Positions 29,170 through 29,704 of a DNA stretch of 29,704 bases are shown piece after piece; position 1 is the stretch's first letter, and each line of letters begins with the position of its first letter. The position numbers were made by a program, and so were the translations under genes. Origin of the DNA: JBFGCM01 sp041581135 (lineage in GTDB: Bacteria > Actinomycetota > Acidimicrobiia > Spongiisociales > UBA5794); the NCBI GenBank assembly GCA_041581135.1, contig JBFGCM010000042.1, positions 1-29,704 on the forward strand, given 5' to 3'. Below the pieces are notes generated by a model, which saw only the letters and a program-made list of their open reading frames with translations, was not told the origin of the DNA and made no database searches.

Positions 29170-29704
29170 TCATTGTATTGCACGGGCGACGGATTCCACG
29201 GACGAGAGGTCGGACACGACGAACGTCTCGGCCCCGTCCAGCGACCGTTTGGCCATGTTTGCGGTGACATCACCGGGACCGACGTGCACGAACCGATCGA
29301 TGCCGGCGGCCTTCATCGCAACCAGCGACTCGCTGAACCTGACGCTCGAGGTGATCTGGGCGGCGAGCGCCACGGCGACCTCGGACACCGGCGTGGCCGA
29401 GACGTTCGACCACACGGGGAAGCGAGGGTCACTGAACCGGACATCGGCCAAGGCCGCCCGGAACTCGGCCACCGCGGGCTCCATGAATGGCGAGTGAAAG
29501 GCACCGGCGACCTTCAGCGGCACGACCCGGCGGACGCCCAGGTCACGTCCGTTCTTGGTGAGCCAGGCGATGTCGGCAGCACCACCGGCCACCACCACCT
29601 GGCCGGGGGCGTTGATGTTGGCCACCCACAAGCGACCGTCGTCGCGGCGCCGGGTGCCGGCGACCGTCTCGGCGAGCTCGACGTCCGCTCCGATCAGAGC
29701 GGCC
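29170..29704 (-). CDS. fabD: Malonyl-CoA:ACP transacylase, C-terminal part (runs off window)
   Basis: About 177 residues of FabD are visible; the frame stays open to the window edge, so the N-terminus with the nucleophilic GxSxG lies outside. The visible part contains LWVANINAPGQVVVAGG and the catalytic His in VAGAFHSPFMEPA, both hallmarks of the acyltransferase fold. The end is VHVGPGDVTANMAKRSL, where GPG is conserved. It loads malonyl onto ACP for the pathway. First visible gene of the operon; any promoter is outside the window. Confidence 0.93.
   Translation of the reverse strand, partial: AALIGADVELAETVAGTRRRDDGRLWVANINAPGQVVVAGGAADIAWLTKNGRDLGVRRVVPLKVAGAFHSPFMEPAVAEFRAALADVRFSDPRFPVWSNVSATPVSEVAVALAAQITSSVRFSESLVAMKAAGIDRFVHVGPGDVTANMAKRSLDGAETFVVSDLSSVESVARAIQ

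Noticed and set aside
1..29704. tRNA, rRNA, prophage or insertion-sequence genes
   Set aside because: None could be supported on either strand; composition and gene style are uniform through the window.

Overview
The window is dense, high-GC coding DNA (intergenic gaps mostly under 150 bp) from what looks like a free-living actinomycetote. The gene set fits the class Acidimicrobiia: a type II fatty-acid cluster in the order fabD-fabH-fabG-acpP-fabF, a MoxR/DUF58/TgpA operon, a DUF3040 protein, and very frequent GTG starts with extended -10 boxes next to the start codon. The class is an inference; the sequence contains no rRNA or other phylogenetic marker.

Layout. (1) 1-5213 is a copper/heavy-metal module. 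It holds the end of a small membrane protein, a CPH-type P1B ATPase preceded by a SHOCT membrane protein, a divergent MerR-family sensor with a textbook CCTTCC/GGAAGG operator inside a 19-20 bp spacer promoter, a CopC-CopD fusion, and a lipoprotein cytochrome c. (2) 5444-9012 has a conserved unknown, a YczE-type membrane protein divergent from an MFS transporter, a GerMN/Gmad2-like lipoprotein, and a 23-bp tandem repeat that duplicates the stop-codon region of the next gene. (3) 9010-12600 has a glutamine-synthetase-like ligase with an SDR dehydrogenase in one operon, a divergent Rossmann protein and a universal stress protein. (4) 12601-16530 has a structured leader, a secreted protein of unknown function, an HNH endonuclease divergent from a serine-recombinase-fold protein that has lost its catalytic arginines, and two small conserved unknowns. 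(5) 16645-21118 is the MoxR ATPase - DUF58 - transglutaminase (TgpA) operon. (6) 21132-24408 has a MerR-like regulator, a DUF3040 protein, DNA polymerase IV divergent from a histidine phosphatase, and a cupredoxin-like lipoprotein that appears to lack copper ligands. (7) 24487-25840 is a three-gene membrane-protein cassette. Its last gene appears to start at an AUC codon. (8) 25818-29704 is the FAS II operon on the minus strand, with fabD running off the end.

The most striking global signal is transcriptional. At least eight genes have a TANNNT-like (once CATAAT) -10 hexamer exactly 6-7 bp before the start codon and no Shine-Dalgarno sequence, which predicts leaderless mRNAs. Genes with the same hexamer farther upstream do carry a Shine-Dalgarno sequence. 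Two divergent gene pairs are packed into 34-38 bp with back-to-back promoters of this kind. The most gene-specific oddities are the AUC-start membrane protein (25622-25840), the arginine-less resolvase-like protein (15026-15577), the metal sensor with a divalent-type Cys77 controlling a copper-type operator, and the repeat at the end of the SDR gene.
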